Assembly (NCBI GenBank): GCA_037893225.1
Contig: JAZGUH010000533.1
Location: forward strand, 2,108,001 to 2,172,000
Reading direction: 5' to 3'
Length of the DNA stretch: 64,000 nt
Source of the DNA: Hippasteria phrygiana
Lineage: Eukaryota; Echinodermata; Asteroidea; Valvatida; Goniasteridae
Part shown: positions 1-14,190 of the stretch, in pieces
Layout of the letters: the number at the start of each line of letters is the position of its first letter
Numbering within the stretch: position 1 is the first letter of the stretch
Notes under the pieces: model-generated
Seen by the model: the letters and a program-made list of their open reading frames with translations, nothing else
Database searches by the model: none
What the model was told of the DNA's origin: nothing
Position numbers and translations under genes: made by a program

Positions 1-45
1 TTGTTTTGGAAATGTGAGCATACTTGCAGTTTGTGACCATGATGA
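1..45 (+). pseudogene. Helicase-derived fragment, partial copy
   Basis: Matches the 3' part of the helicase fragment at 2,826-2,866 and the Helitron helicase near 49,198-49,230 (GGAAATGTGAGCATACTTGC). It is cut by the window edge. A non-functional relic inside the repeat. Confidence 0.7.
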
Positions 46-2675
46 TGTCATTGTGATGTCACACATTTTGCACATTCATATGTAAGTACATATCACCTAA
101 CAAATGTATTACAAATTGTTTTTTGAAATTAGCATGTAGGTTTGATGAGATATGGCTTTGGGGTTTAAAAACTTAAAAATTACTAGAAAATCGTATAATG
201 ATGTCATCATGACGTCATGTAATTTTTGTCAATAACGCCTGCTAGCATACCTACATATCACGTTTCAATTTCATTGGACTTGTAATTCTGTCGATATATG
301 GCTTCGAAGAATCCACCTTTAAGATGACGTCACGTGACATGTGATGACATCATCATAATGTCATGTCAATTTTCATCTATAAACTTGCAGACGTACCTAG
401 ATATTACATTTCAACTTAATCGAACTTGTACTTTTGTTTATAAGTGGCTTCAAAAACTGCCCCTTTAAGATGACGTCAGGTGACATGTGATGAAGTCATC
501 ATAACATCATGTCAATTTTCATCTATAAACCTGCTGGCCTACTTAGATATTACATTTCAACTTAATCGAGCTTGTACTTTTGTAGATATGGCTTCAAAAA
601 CTGCCCCTTTAAGATGACATCACGTGACATGTGATGACATCATGATAATGTCATGTCAATTTTCAGCTATAAACCTACTGGGCTACCTAGATATTACTTT
701 TCAACTTAATCGAACTTGTAATTTTGTTTATATATGGCTTCAAAAACTGCCCCTTTAAGATGACGTCACGTGACATGTGATGACGTCATCATAACGTCAA
801 TTCAATTTTTATCTATAAACCTACTAGGCTACCTAGATATTACTTTTAAACTTAATCGGACTTGTGCTTTTGTAGACATATGGCTTCAAAAACTGCCCCT
901 TTAAGATGACGTCACGTGACATGTGATGACATCAATTATGATAATGTCATGTCAATTTTCAGCTATAAACCTACTGGGCTACCTAGATATTACTTTTCAA
1001 CTTAATCGAATTTGTACTTTTGTAGATATATGGCTTCAAAAACTGCCCCTTTAAGATGACGTCACGTGGCATGTGATGACGTCATCAAGAGGTAAAAGTT
1101 CGGCACACATTGTGAGCAGTTAGTCTAAGTGTCTGTCAAGTTTAAAAGTACCCAAAGTGCCGGTAAGAAAGAAAACGTGTACAAATGCTATAGGCAATAA
1201 TCTAGCGAGTGCCCCTTTAAGATGACACCACGTGACATGTTATGACTTGATCATAACGTCATGTCAATTTTCATCTATAACACCAGGTGGCATACCTTAC
1301 GTTCCAACTGAATCGGACTTGTACTTTTGTAGATATATGGCTTCGAAAAATGCCCCTTTAAGATGACGTCACGTGACATGTGATGACGTCATCAGGACGT
1401 AAAAGTTCGGCACACATTGTGAGCAGTTGGGGTAAGTGTCTGCCAAGTTTAAAAGTAGCCAATGTGGCCGGTAAGAAAGTAAACGTTTACAAATGCTATG
1501 GGCAATATTCTATCGACTTGAAAAAAGAATTTTTTTATGACGTCATCATGACGTCACACAATTTTCGCTTTTTAGGGCATATCTTTGAGACATACCAAAG
1601 CTATAACAAAAAGAATTTTGAAAATATCTTGTTTTGTTCGCTAGATATAGTGAAAAGAATGTTACGATTATAAAACTTCAAGAATTCAGCGACTTGAAAA
1701 AAGACTACAAATCAACCCTTTTTATAAACAGCATGCACATTTAAGCCATGGTTATCAGCTCTTCCCAGAATTCCTTTGTGTTATATTGAATTTGGTCTAC
1801 ATTTTGAAATGGCTCCTATTTCTTACTTGAGTGAGCCACGATCACGAAATTTTGGAATTAGGTACAGGAAAATTCAATGTATACATTTTTGTAATCAGAT
1901 TGACCCTTACATGCGTTTAAAAAAAAAAATATTGTTGATGACGTCATCATGACGTCACACAATTTTCGCCATTTAGGGCATATCTTTGAGACATACCAAA
2001 GCCGTAACAAAAATAATTTTGAAAATATCTTGTTTTGTTCGCTAGATATATTGAAAAGAATGTTACGATTTTAAAACTTCAAAAATTCAGCGACTTGAAA
2101 AAAGACTAGAAATCAACCCTTTTATAAACAGCAAGCTCATAATAGCCATGGTTATCAGCCCGTCCCAGAATTCCTTTGTGTTATATTGAATTTGGTCTAA
2201 ATTTTGAAATGGCTGTTATTTCTTACTTGAGTGAGCCACGATCATGAAATTTTGGAATTGGGTACAGGAAAATTCAATATATACATTTTTGTAATCGGAT
2301 TGACCCTTACATGCGTTAACAAAAAAACACATTTTTGATGACGTCATCATGACGTCACACAGTTTTCGCTTTTTAGGGCATATCTTTGAGACATACCAAA
2401 GCTATAAGAAAAAGAATTTTGAAAATATCTTGTTTTGTTCGCTAGATATAATTTAATGAATGTTACGATTTTCAAAATTCAAAAATTCATAAAAAATCAC
2501 GTGATGACGTCATCATGACGTAAAAGTTCGGCATACATTCTGAGCAGTTGGTCTAAGTGTCTGTTAAGTTTAAAGGCACTCGGCTGCATAAAAGTAGCCA
2601 AAGTCCCTGGCAGAAAGAAATCGTGTACAAACGCTATGGGCAAAAGTCTGAAAAAGAAAAAAAAAAAAAAACTAG
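1..2675. repeat. Array segment S0 (left-truncated by window)
   Basis: Begins inside a helicase-derived fragment (1-45). Then come alpha modules to about 1,140, a gamma/alpha/gamma stretch (1,090-1,500), three beta modules (CRE pairs near 1,537, 1,937 and 2,336) and a terminal gamma-like module ending in an A-tract and ACTAG at 2,671-2,675. It is closely repeated by the next segment, but with more alpha modules. Confidence 0.85.
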
Positions 2676-5222
2676 AAACTGGTGTTTGTGTACAAACACA
2701 GGGCTGTTTCGGGTGTTTTTGTTTTTTTTGTGGGAGTATGATTCTAATTCTTGATGAGATATCAATGGTAGATGAAACAAAATCTTGTTTTACATTCAAG
2801 CAATTACGTATCCTTAATCATAATTGTTTTGGAAATGTGAGCATACTTGCAGTTTGTGACCATGATGATGTCATTGTGATGTCACACATTTTGCACATTC
2901 ATATGTAAGTACCTATCACCTAACAAATGTATTACAAATTGTTTTTTGAAATTAGCATGTAGGTTTGATGAGATATGGCTTTGGGGTTTAAAAACTTAAA
3001 AATTACTAGAAAATCGTATAATGATGTCATCATGACGTCATGTAATTTTTGTCAATAACGCCTGCTAGCATACCTACATATCACGTTTCAATTTCATTGG
3101 ACTTGTAATTCTGTAGATATATGGCTTCGAAGAATCCACCTTTAAGATGACGTCACGTGACATGTGATGACATCATCATAATGTCATGTCAATTTTCATC
3201 TATAAACTTGCAGACGTACCTAGATATTACATTTCAACTTAATCGAACTTGTACTTTTGTTTATATGTGGCTTCAAAAACTGCCCCTTTAAGATGACGTC
3301 AGGTGACGTGTGATGAAGTCATCATAACGTCATGTCAATTTTCATCTATAAACCTGCTGGCCTACTTAGATATTACTTTTGAACTTAATCGGACTTGTGC
3401 TTTTGTAGACATATGGCTTCAAAAACTGCCCCTTTAAGATGACGTCACGTGACATGTGATGACATCAATTATGATAATGTCATGTCAATTTTCAGCTATA
3501 AACCTACTGGGCTACGTAGATATTACTTTCAACTTAATCGAATTTGTACTTTAGTATATATATGGCTTCAAAAACTGCCCCTTTAAGATGACGTCACGTG
3601 GCATGTCATGACGTCATCAAGAGGTAAAAGTTCGGCACACATTGTGAGCAGTTAGTCTAAGTGTCTGCCAAGTTTAAAAGTACCCAAAGTGCCGGTAAGA
3701 AAGAAAACGTGTACAAATGCTATAGGCAATAATCTAGCGAGTGCCCCTTTAAGATGACACCACGTGACATGTTATGACTTGATCATAACGTCATGTCAAT
3801 TTTCATCTATAACACCAGGTGGCATACCTTACGTTCCAACTAAATCGGACTTGTACTTTTGTAGATATATGGCTTCGAAAAATGCCCCTTTAAGATGACG
3901 TCACGTGACATGTGATGACGTCATCAGGACGTAAAAGTTCGGCACACATTGTGAGCAGTTGGGGTAAGTGTCGGGTAAGTGTCTGCCAAGTTTAAAAGTA
4001 GCCAATGTGGCCGGTAAGAAAGTAAACGTTTACAAATGCTATGGGCAATATTCTATCGACTTGAAAAAAATTTTTTTTTATGACGTCATCATGACGTCAC
4101 ACAATTTTCGCTTTTTAGGGCATATCTTTGAGACATACCAAAGCTATAACAAAAAGAATTTTGAAAATATCTTGTTTTGTTCGCTAGATATAGTGAAAAG
4201 AATGTTACGATTATAAAACTTCAAGAATTCAGCGACTTGAAAAAAGACTACAAATCAACCCTTTTTATAAACAGCATGCACATTTAAGCCATGGTTATCA
4301 GCCCTTCCCAGAATTCCTTTGTGTTATATTGAATTTGGTCTACATTTTGAAATGGCTCCTATTTCTTACTTGAGTGAGCCACGATCACGAAATTTTGGAA
4401 TTAGGTACAGGAAAATTCAATGTATACATTTTTGTAATCAGATTGACCCTTACATGCGTTTAAAAAAAAAAATATTGTTGATGACGTCATCATGACGTCA
4501 CACAATTTTCGCCATTTAGGGCATATCTTTGAGACATACCAAAGCTGTAACAAAAATAATTTTGAAAATATCTTGTTTTGTTCGCTAGATATATTGAAAA
4601 GAATGTTACGATTTTAAAACTTAAAAAATTCAGCGACTTGAAAAAAGACTAGAAATCAACCCTTTTATAAACAGCAAGCTCATAATAGCCATGGTTATCA
4701 GCCCGTCCCAGAATTCCTTTGTGTTATATTGAATTTGGTCTAAATTTTGAAATGGCTGTTATTTCTTACTTGAGTGAGCCACGATCATGAAATTTTGGAA
4801 TTGGGTACAGGAAAATACAATATATACATTTTTGTTATCGGATTGACCCTTACATGCGTTAACAAAAAAACACATTTTTGATGACGTCATCATGACGTCA
4901 CACAATTTTCGCAATTTAGGGCATATCTTTGAGACATACCAAAGCTATAAGAAAAAGAATTTTGAAAATATCTTGTTTTGTTCGCTAGATATAATTTAAT
5001 GAATGTTACGATTTTCAAAATTCAAAAATTCATAAAAAATCACGTGATGACGTCATCATGACGTAAAAGTTCGGCATGCATCCTGAGAAGTTGGTCTAAG
5101 TGTCTGCTAAGTTTAAATGCAATCGGTTGCTTAAAAGTAGCCAAAGTGCCTGGCAGAACGAAAACGTGTACAAAGTCTATGGGCAAAAAGTCTGAAAAAG
5201 AAGCAAAAAAAAAAAAAACTAG
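2676..5222. repeat. Array segment S1, helicase-fragment head
   Basis: Starts just after CTAG with a short hairpin (GTGTTTGT / ACAAACAC, 2-base loop) and the shared GGGCTGTTTCG, then the helicase-like fragment (2,741-2,866). From 2,826 it repeats window positions 1 onward almost base for base, minus about two alpha modules and plus a 12-bp GGTAAGTGTC-type duplication near 3,965. Ends in an A-tract and ACTAG at 5,218-5,222. Confidence 0.85.
2741..2866 (+). pseudogene. Captured Helitron helicase fragment (Walker B to motif III)
   Basis: ATTCTAATTCTTGATGAGAT and following bases align with 49,103-49,230, the helicase DNA encoding the Walker B (DEVSMVD) region up to the GD of motif III. It has substitutions and a loss of about 25 bases around the GGTCGTCTACGACAGGTC part. 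It is too short and diverged to encode anything. It sits right behind the CTAG/hairpin junction. Confidence 0.85.
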
Positions 5223-7728
5223 AGGTTTGTGTCTGTTTGAAACAGAACACAAGGCTTTTCCTCTTTTTTTGTTTTCCACCCTAAAACTTCAGGTTACGTT
5301 CTATGTTTGTGTTAAGTTTGATTAAGATCTGATGTTTATAGTGAGTAAAGTGGCTTGTACAAAATTCGTGTACAAAGTCTATGGGATTTTGGATAGAACT
5401 AAAACATTCATAGACAATTAGCCGATGACGTCATCATGACTTCACTTCGGATGTTACATTCTACTGGCACTATCTACCTTCCCACAATTTTTTATGATAC
5501 TCAGACCTATTCTTATATATGTTATTAAAAAAAAACATTTTGATGACGTCATGATGACGTCACACATTTTCACATTTACGTGAAATAATATAGGAGCTAA
5601 CAAAGCTATTCCAAAAAGAATTTGGAATTTAGCATGTTCTGTTGATGAGATATGGCTTTAAGAAACTTTTACGGTTCAAAAACTTTAAAATTAGTATAAA
5701 ATCGTATGGTGACGTCATCATGACGTCACCTCAATTTTCATCTATAACACGTGGTGGCCCACCAACATACCAGGTTTAAAGGCAATCGGACATACGGTTC
5801 TCTAGATATGGGCCCTTGAAAAATGCACGTTTAGGATGACGTCACGTGACACGTGATGACGTCATCATGACGTCACGTTTCGGCATACATTTTCAGCTGA
5901 GGGTCTTTGTTTGTGTTAAGCCTGATTAACATCTGAGGTTGTTTAGTGACCAAAGTGCCACTTACAAAATTCGTCTACAAAGTCTATGGGATTTGGGATA
6001 GAACTAAAAATTTCATAGAAAATCAGCCGATGACGTCATCATGACGTCACTTTGGATTTTACATGCTAGTAGCATTATCTACCTACCCAGCAATTTTTAT
6101 GACGATCGAACGTACCCTTATATGTGTTTCAAAAAAGAACATTTTTGATGACGTCATGATGACGTCACACATTTTCCCATTTATGTGAAAGAATATAGGA
6201 GCTAACAAAGCTATTCCAAAAAGAATTTTGGATTTAGCATGTTCTGTTCATGAGATATGGCTTTAAGAAACTTTAATGTTCAAAAACTTTAAAATTACTA
6301 TAAAATCGTATGATGACGTCATCATGACGTCACGTAAATGTTCATCTATAACACGTGGTGGTCTACCAACATACCGGGTTTAAAGGCAATCGGACCTACG
6401 GCTCTCTAGATATGGGCCCTTGAAAAATCATCTTTAAGATGACGTCACGTGACATGTGATGACGTCATCATGACGTAAAAGGTCGGCACACATTGTGAGC
6501 AGTTGGGGTAAGTGTCTGCCAAGTTTAAAAGTAGCCAAAGTGGCCGGTAAGAAAGAAAACGTTTACAATGCTATGGGCACTATTCTAGCGACTTGAAAAC
6601 ATATTTATTTTATTACGTCATCATGACGTCACACAATTTTCGCTTTTTAGGGCATATCTTTGAAACATACCAAAGCTATAACAAAAGGAATTTTGAAAAT
6701 ATTTTGTTTTGTTCGCTAGATATATTGAAAAGAATGTTACGATTTAAACAATTTAGAAATTCAGCGACTTGAAAAAAGACTACAAATCAATTCTTTTTAT
6801 AACAGCATGCACTTTTAAGCCATGGTTATCTGCCCTTCCCAGAATTCCTTTGTGTTATATTGAATTTGGTCTAAATTTTGAAATGGCTGCTATTTCTTAC
6901 TTGGGTTAGCCACGATCATGAAATTTTGGAATTAGGTACAGAAAAATTCAATGTATACATTTTTGTAATCGAATTGACACTTACATTCGTTTAAAAAAAA
7001 AAAACGTTTGGATGACGTCATCATGACGTCACACAATTTTCGCTTTTTAGGGCATATCTTTGAGACATACCAAAGCTATAACAAAAAGAATTTTGAAAAT
7101 ATCTTGTTTTGTTCGCTAGATATATTGAAAAGAATGTTACGATTTTAAAACTTCAAAAATTCAGCGACTTAAAAAAAGACTAGAAATCAACCCCTTTTAT
7201 AAACAGCAAGCACATAATACCCATGGTTATCTGCCCTTCCCAGAATTCCTTTGTGTTATATTGAATTTGGTCCAAATTTTGAAATGGCTGTTATTTCTTA
7301 CTTGAGTGAGCCACGATCATGAAATTTTGGAATTACGTACAGAAAAATTCAATGTATACATTTTTGTAATCGAATTGACACTTACATGCGTTTAAAAAAA
7401 AAAAAATTTTTGATGACGTCATCATGACGTCACACAATTTTCGCTTTTTAGGGCATATCTTTGAGACATACCAAAGCTATAACAAAAAGAATTTTGAAAA
7501 TATCTTGTTTTGTTCGCTAGATATATTGAAAAGAATGTTACGATTTTCAAAATTCAAAAAATCATAAAAAATCACGTGATGACGTCATCATGACGTCACT
7601 CTTCGGCATACAATTTCAGGTTCGGGTCTATGTTTGTGTTAAGTTTAATTAAGATCTGAGATTGTTTAGTGACCAAAGTGGCTGTCATAAAATTCGTGTA
7701 CAAAGTCTATGGGATTTAGGATAGAACT

Positions 7729-7759
<31 letters not shown>

Positions 7760-7931
7760 ATAAAAAAAAAAAAATCAGAACAAAAACAAAGCCTTTTCCG
7801 ACGGATTGTCGGAAAAGCCAAAAAAAAAAAAAAAAAAAAAATCTTAACGAAAACAAGGGCTGTTTCGAAAAACTTTCGAAACAGCCAACAAGGGCTGTTT
7901 CGAACTCTTTCGAAACAGCCAAAAAAACTAG
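5223..7931. repeat. Array segment S2 with divergent epsilon modules
   Basis: The head hairpin is degenerate (5,223-5,265). Positions 5,280-6,470 hold two divergent modules with GGATTTTACATGCTAGTAGC-like and TAGCATGTTCTGTT motifs, which may be the older form of the family. A gamma module and beta modules follow (6,600-7,560), then a GAA-rich microsatellite (7,733-7,760) and a hairpin cluster ending in ACTAG at 7,927-7,931. Confidence 0.8.
7786..7931. repeat. Hairpin cluster ending in CTAG (cluster 1)
   Basis: Contains one variant hairpin (CCTTTTCCGAC / GTCGGAAAAG, about 7,791-7,819) and two GGCTGTTTCGAA-type hairpins (7,858-7,886 and 7,893-7,920). An A-tract and ACTAG follow. A palindrome a few bases before CTRR is the classical Helitron 3' end. 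Having more than one in a row is unusual. Confidence 0.8.
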
Positions 7932-10298
7932 AGGCAAGTGTTTGTGGACAAACACAGGGCTGTTTCGATTTTTTTTATTGTTAGTTTGGATGTCAAATGT
8001 GTATGCAATATTTAAAGTTGTTTGTTAGTTAACAATGACAGAGGGATGAAGATGTTGTTATTGGATGTGTGAAGGATTGGTTTAAAAAAAGGAATCGTGT
8101 ACAAATGCTATGGGAAATAGCCTAGCGAATGCCCCTTTAAGATGACATCACATAACGTCATGTCAATTTTCATCTATGACACCGGGTGGCATACCTAAAT
8201 GGTGTGTTTCAACTGAATCGGACTTGTACATTTGTAGATATATGGCTTCGAAAAATGCCCCTTTAAGATGACGTCACGTGACATGTGATGACGTCATCAT
8301 GACGTAAAAGTTAGGCACACATTCTGAGCAGTTGGGGTAAGTGTCTGCCAAGTTTAAAAGTAGCCAAACTGGCCGGTAAGAAAGAAAATGTTTACAAATG
8401 CTATGGGCAATAATCTAGCGAGTGCCCCTTTAAGATGACACCACGTGACATGTTATGACTTGGTCATAACGTCATGTCAATGTTCATCTATAACACCCGG
8501 TGGCATACCTAGATATTACGTTCCAACTTAATCGGACTTGTACTTTTGTAGATATATGGTTTCGAAAAATGCCCCTTTAAGATGACGTCACGTGACATGT
8601 GATGACGTCATCATGACGTAAAGGTTCGGCACACATTGTGAGCAGTTGGGGTAAGTGTCTGCCAAGTTTAAAAGTAGCCAATGTGGCCGGTAAGAAAGTA
8701 AACGTTTACAAATGCTATGGGCAATATTCTATCGACTTGAAAAAAGAATTTTTTTATGACGTCATCATGACGTCACACAATTTTCGCTTTTTAGGGCATA
8801 TCTTTGAGACATACCAAAGCTATAACAAAAAGAATTTTGAAAATATCTTGTTTTGTTCGCTAGATATAGTGAAAAGAATGTTACGATTATAAAACTTCAA
8901 GAATTCAGCGACTTGAAAAAAGACTAGAAATCAACCCCTTTTATAAACAGCAAGCTCATAATAGCCATGGTTATCAGCCCGTCCCACAATTCCTTTGTGT
9001 TATATTGAATTTGGTCTACATTTTGAAATGGCTGTCATTTCTTACTTGAGTGAGCCACGATCATGAAATTTTTGAATTGGGTACAGAAAAATACAATGTA
9101 TACATTTTTGTAATCGGATTGACCCTTACATGCGTTAAAAAAAACACATATTTTTGATGACGTCATCATGACGTCACACAATTTTCGCCTTTTAGGGCAT
9201 ATCTTTGAAACATACCAAAGCTATAACAAAAAGAATTTTGAAAATATCTTGTTTTGTTCGCTAGATATATTGAAAAGAATGTTACGATTTTAATACTTCA
9301 AAAATTCAGCGACTTGAAAAAAGACTAGAAATCAACCCCTTTTATAAACAGCAAGCTCATAATAGCCATGGTTATCAGCCCGTCCCAGAATTCCTTTGTG
9401 TTATATTGAATTTGGTCTAAATTTTGAAATGGCTGTCATTTCTTACTTGAGTGAGCCACGATCATGAAATTTTGGAATTGGGTACAGAAAAATACAATGT
9501 ATACATTTTTGTAATCGGATTGACCCTTACATGCGTTAAAAAAACACATATTTTTGATGACGTCATCATGACGTCACACAATTTTCGCCTTTTAGGGCAT
9601 ATCTTTGAAACATACCAAAGCTATAACAAAAAGAATTTTGAAAATATCTTGTTTTGTTCGCTAGATATATTGAAAAGAATGTTACGATTTTAATACTTCA
9701 AAAATTCAGCGACTTGAAAAAAGACTAGAAATCAACCCCTTTTATAAACAGCAAGCTCATAATAGCCATGGTTATCAGCCCGTCCCAGAATTCCTTTGTG
9801 TTATATTGAATTTGGTCTAAATTTTGAAATGGCTGTTATTTCTTACTTGAGTGAGCCACGATCATGAAATTTTGGAATTGGGTACAGCAAAATTCAATAT
9901 ATACATTTTTGTAATCAGATTGACCCTTACATGCGTTAAAGAAAAAAAGCATTTTTGATGACGTCATCATGACGTCACACAATTTTCGCTTTTTAAGGCA
10001 TATCTTTGAGACATACCAAAGCTATAAGAAAAAGAATTTTGAAAATATCTTGTTTTGTTCGCTAGATATAATTTAATGAATGTTACGATTTTCAAAATTC
10101 AAAAATTCATAAAAAATCACGTGATGACGTCACCATGACGTAAAAGATCGGCATGCATCCTGAGCAGTTGGTCTAAGTGTCTGTTAAGTTTAAAGGCAAT
10201 CGGCTGCATAAAAGTAGCCAAAGTGCCTGGCAGAACGAAAACGTGTACAAAGTCTATGGGCAAAAAGTCTGAAAAAGAAAAAAAAAAAAAAAAACTAG
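7932..10298. repeat. Array segment S3
   Basis: The standard head (GTGTTTGT-GG-ACAAACAC hairpin, then TAGTTTGGATGTCAAATGTG) is followed by alpha/gamma modules and four beta modules (CRE pairs near 8,757, 9,157, 9,557 and 9,960). The 400-bp beta copies at about 9,151 and 9,551 are nearly identical, so this is a recent duplication. Ends in A-tract/ACTAG at 10,294-10,298. Confidence 0.85.
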
Positions 10299-11880
10299 AG
10301 GCAAGTGTTTGTGGACAAACACAGGGCTGTTTCGATTTTTTTTATTGTTAGTTTGGATGTCAAATGTGTATGCAATATTTAAAGTTGTTTGTTAGTTAGC
10401 AATGACGGAGGGATGAAGATGTTGTTATTGGATGTGTGGAGGATTGGTTTAAAAAAAGGAATCGTGTACAAATGCTATGGGAAATAGCCTAGCGAATGCC
10501 CCTTTAAGATGACATTACATAACATGTAATGACTTCATCATAACGTCATGTCAATTTTCATCTATGACACCGGGTGGCATACCTAAATGGTGTGTTTCAA
10601 CTGAATCGGACTTGTACATTTGTAGATATATGGCTTCGAAAAATGCCCCTTTAAGATGACGTCACGTGACATGTGATGACGTCATCATGACGTAAAAGTT
10701 AGGTACACATTCTGAGCAGTTGGGGTAAGTGTCTGCCAAGTTTAAAAGTAGCCAAACTGGCCGGTAAGAAAGAAAACATTTACAAATGCTATGGGCAATA
10801 ATCTAGCGAGTGCCCCTTTAAGATGACACCACGTGACATGTTATGACTTGATCATAACGTCATGTCAATGTTCATCTATAACACCCGGTGGCATACCTAG
10901 ATATTACGTTCCAACTTAATCGGTCTTGTACTTTTGTAAATATATGGCTTCGAAAAATGCCCCTTTAAGATGACGTCACGTGACATGTGATGACGTCATC
11001 ATGACGTAAAGGTTCGGCACACATTGTGAGCAGTTGGGGTAAGTGTCTGCCAAGTTTAAAAGTAGCCAAAGTGGCCGGTAAGAAAGAAAACGTTTACAAA
11101 TGCTATGGGCAATATTCTAGCGACTTGAAAAAAGATTTTTTTTATGACGTCATCATGACGTCACACAATTTTCGCTTTTTAGGGCATATCTTTGAGACAT
11201 ACCAAAGCTATAACAAAAAGAATTTTGAAAATATCTTGTTTTGTTCGCTAGATATATTGAAAAGAATGTTACGATTCCAAAAATTTAACAATTCAGCGAC
11301 TTGAAAAAAGACTACAAATCAACCCTTTTTATAAACAGCATGCTCATTTAAGCCATGGTTATCTGCCCTTCCCAGAATTCCTTTGTGTTATATTGAATTT
11401 GGTCTAAATTTTGAAATGGCTCCTATTTCTTACTTGAGTGAGCCACGATCATGAAATTTTGGAATTGGGTACAGGAAAATTCAATATATACATTTTTGTA
11501 ATCGGATTGACCTTTACATGCGTTAACAAAAAAACTAATTTTTGATGACGTCATCATGACGTCACACAATTTTCGCAATTTAGGGCATATCTTTGAGACA
11601 TACCAAAGCTATAGGAAAAATAATTTTGAAAATATCTTGTTTTGTTCGCTAGATATAATTTAATGAATGTTACGATTTTCAAAATTCAAAAATTCATAAA
11701 AAATCACGTGATGACGTCATCATGACGTAAAAGTTCGGCATGCATCCTGAGCAGTTGGTCTAAGTGTCTGTTAAGTTTAAAGGCAATCGGCTGCATAAAA
11801 GTAGCCAAAGTGCCTGGCAGAAAGAAAACGTGTACAAATGCTATGGGCAAAAAGTCTGAAAAAGAAGCAAAAAAAACTAG
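10299..11880. repeat. Array segment S4, minimal unit of 1,582 bp
   Basis: Standard head, alpha-gamma-alpha-gamma, two beta modules (CRE pairs near 11,150 and 11,547) and a terminal module ending in ACTAG. Its length between CTAG junctions is 1,582 bp, exactly that of segment S6. This makes it the clearest candidate for a unit element. Confidence 0.85.
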
Positions 11881-14190
11881 AGGCAAGTGTTTGTGGACAA
11901 ACACAGGGCTGTTTCTAATTTTTTTATTGTTAGTTTGGATGTCAAATGTGTATGCAATATTTAAAGTTGTTTGTTTGTTAACAATGACGGAGGGATGAAG
12001 ATGTTGTTATTGGATGTGTGAAGGATTGGTTTAAAAAAGGAATCGTGTACAAATGCTATGGGAAATAGCCTAGCGAATGCCCCTTTAAGATGACATCACA
12101 TAACATGTAATGACTTCATCATAACGTCATGTCAATTTTCATCTATGACACCGGGTGGCATACCTAAATAGTGTGTTTCAACTGAATCGGACTTGTACAT
12201 TTGTAGATATATGGCTTCGAAAAATGCCCCTTTAAGATGACGTCACGTGACATGTAATGACGTCATCATGACGTAAAAGTTAGGCACACATTCTGAGCAG
12301 TTGGGGTAAGTGTCTGCCAAGTTTAAAAGTAGCCAAACTGGCCGGTAAGAAAGAAAACGTTTACAAATGCTATGGGCAATAATCTAGCGAGTGCCCCTTT
12401 AAGATGACACCACGTGACATGTTATGACTTGATCATAACGTCATGTCAATGTTCATCTATAACACCCGGTGGCATACCTAGATATTACGTTCCAACTTAA
12501 TCGGACTTGTACTTTTGTAGATATATGGCTTCGAAAAATGCCCCTTTAAGATGACGTCACGTGACATGTGATGACGTCATCATGACGTAAAAGTTCGGCA
12601 CACATTGTGAGCAGTTGGTGTAAGTGTCTGCCAAGTTTAAAAGTAGCCAAACTGGCCGGTAAGAAAGAAAACGTTTACAAATGCTATGGGCAATAATCTA
12701 GCGAGTGCCCCTTTAAGATGACACCACGTGACATGTTATGACTTGATCATAACGTCATGTCAATGTTCATCTATAACACCCGGTGGCATACCTAGATATT
12801 ACGTTCCAACTTAATCGGACTTGTACTTTTGTAGATATATGGCTTCGAAAAATGCCCCTTTAAGATGACGTCACGTGACATGTGATGACGTCATCATGAC
12901 GTAAAAGTTCGGCACACATTGTGAGCAGTTGGTGTAAGTGTCTGCCAAGTTTAAAAGTAGCCAAAGTGGCCGGTAAGAAAGAAAAAGTTTACAAATGCTA
13001 TGTGCAATATTCTAGCGACTTGAAAAAAGAATTTTTTTCATGACGTCATCATGACGTCACACAATTTGCGCTTTTTAGGGCATATCTTTGAGACATACCA
13101 AAGCTATAACAAAAAGAATTTTGAAAATATCTTGTTTTGTTCGCTAGATATATTGAAAAGAATGTTACGATTCTAAAACTTCAAAAATTTAGCGACTTGA
13201 AAAAAGACTAGAAATCAACCCGTTTTATAAACAGCAAGCACATAATACCCATGGTTATCAGCCCTTCCCAGAATTCCTTTGTGTTATATTGAATTTGGTC
13301 TAAATTTTGAAATGGCTCCTATTTCACACTTGAGTGAGCCACGATCATGAAATTTTGGAATTAGGTACAGGAAAATTCAACGAATACATTTTTGTAATCG
13401 GATTGATCCTGACATGCGTTTAAAAAAAAAAGATTTGTTGATGACGTCATCATGACGTCACACAATTTTCGCCTTTTAGGGCATATCTTTGAGACATACC
13501 AAAGCTATAACAAAAAGAATTTTGAAAATATCTTGTTTTGTTCGCTAGATATATTGAAAAGAATGTTACGATTTTAATACTTCAAAAATTCAGCGACTTG
13601 AAAAAAGACTAGAAATCAACCCCTTTTATAAACATCAAGCACATAATAGCCATGGTTATCTGCCCGTCCCAGAATTCCTTTGTGTTATATTGAATTTGGT
13701 CTAAATTTTGAAATGGCTGTCATTTCTTACTTGAGTGAGCCACGATCATGAAATTTTGGAATTGGGTACAGGAAAATTCAATATATACATTTTTGTAATC
13801 GGATTGACCCTTACATGCGTTAACAAAAAAACACATTTTTGATGACGTCATCATGACGTCACAGAATTTTCGCAATTTAGGGCATATCTTTGAGACATAC
13901 CAAAGCTATAAGAAAAAGAATTTTGAAAATATCTTGTTTTGTTCGCTAGATATAATTTAATGAATGTTACGATTTTCAAAATTCAAAAATTCATAAAAAA
14001 TCACGTGATGACGTCATCATGACGTAAAAGTTCGGCATGCATCCTGAGCAGTTGGTCTAAGTGTCTGTTTAGTTTAAAGGCAATCGGCTGCATAAAAGTA
14101 GCCAAAGTGCCTGGCAGAAAGAAATCGTGTACAAATGCTATGGGCAAAAAGTCTGAAAAAGAAAAAAAAAAAAAAAGAAAAAAAAACTAG
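11881..14190. repeat. Array segment S5, unit plus extra modules (2,310 bp)
   Basis: Same order as S4 but with one extra gamma-alpha module (a duplication of about 313 bp, phase points 12,401 and 12,715) and one extra beta module (CRE pairs near 13,037, 13,440 and 13,845). The sum 1,582 + about 313 + about 400 nearly gives its length; the rest is A-tract length. Confidence 0.85.
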
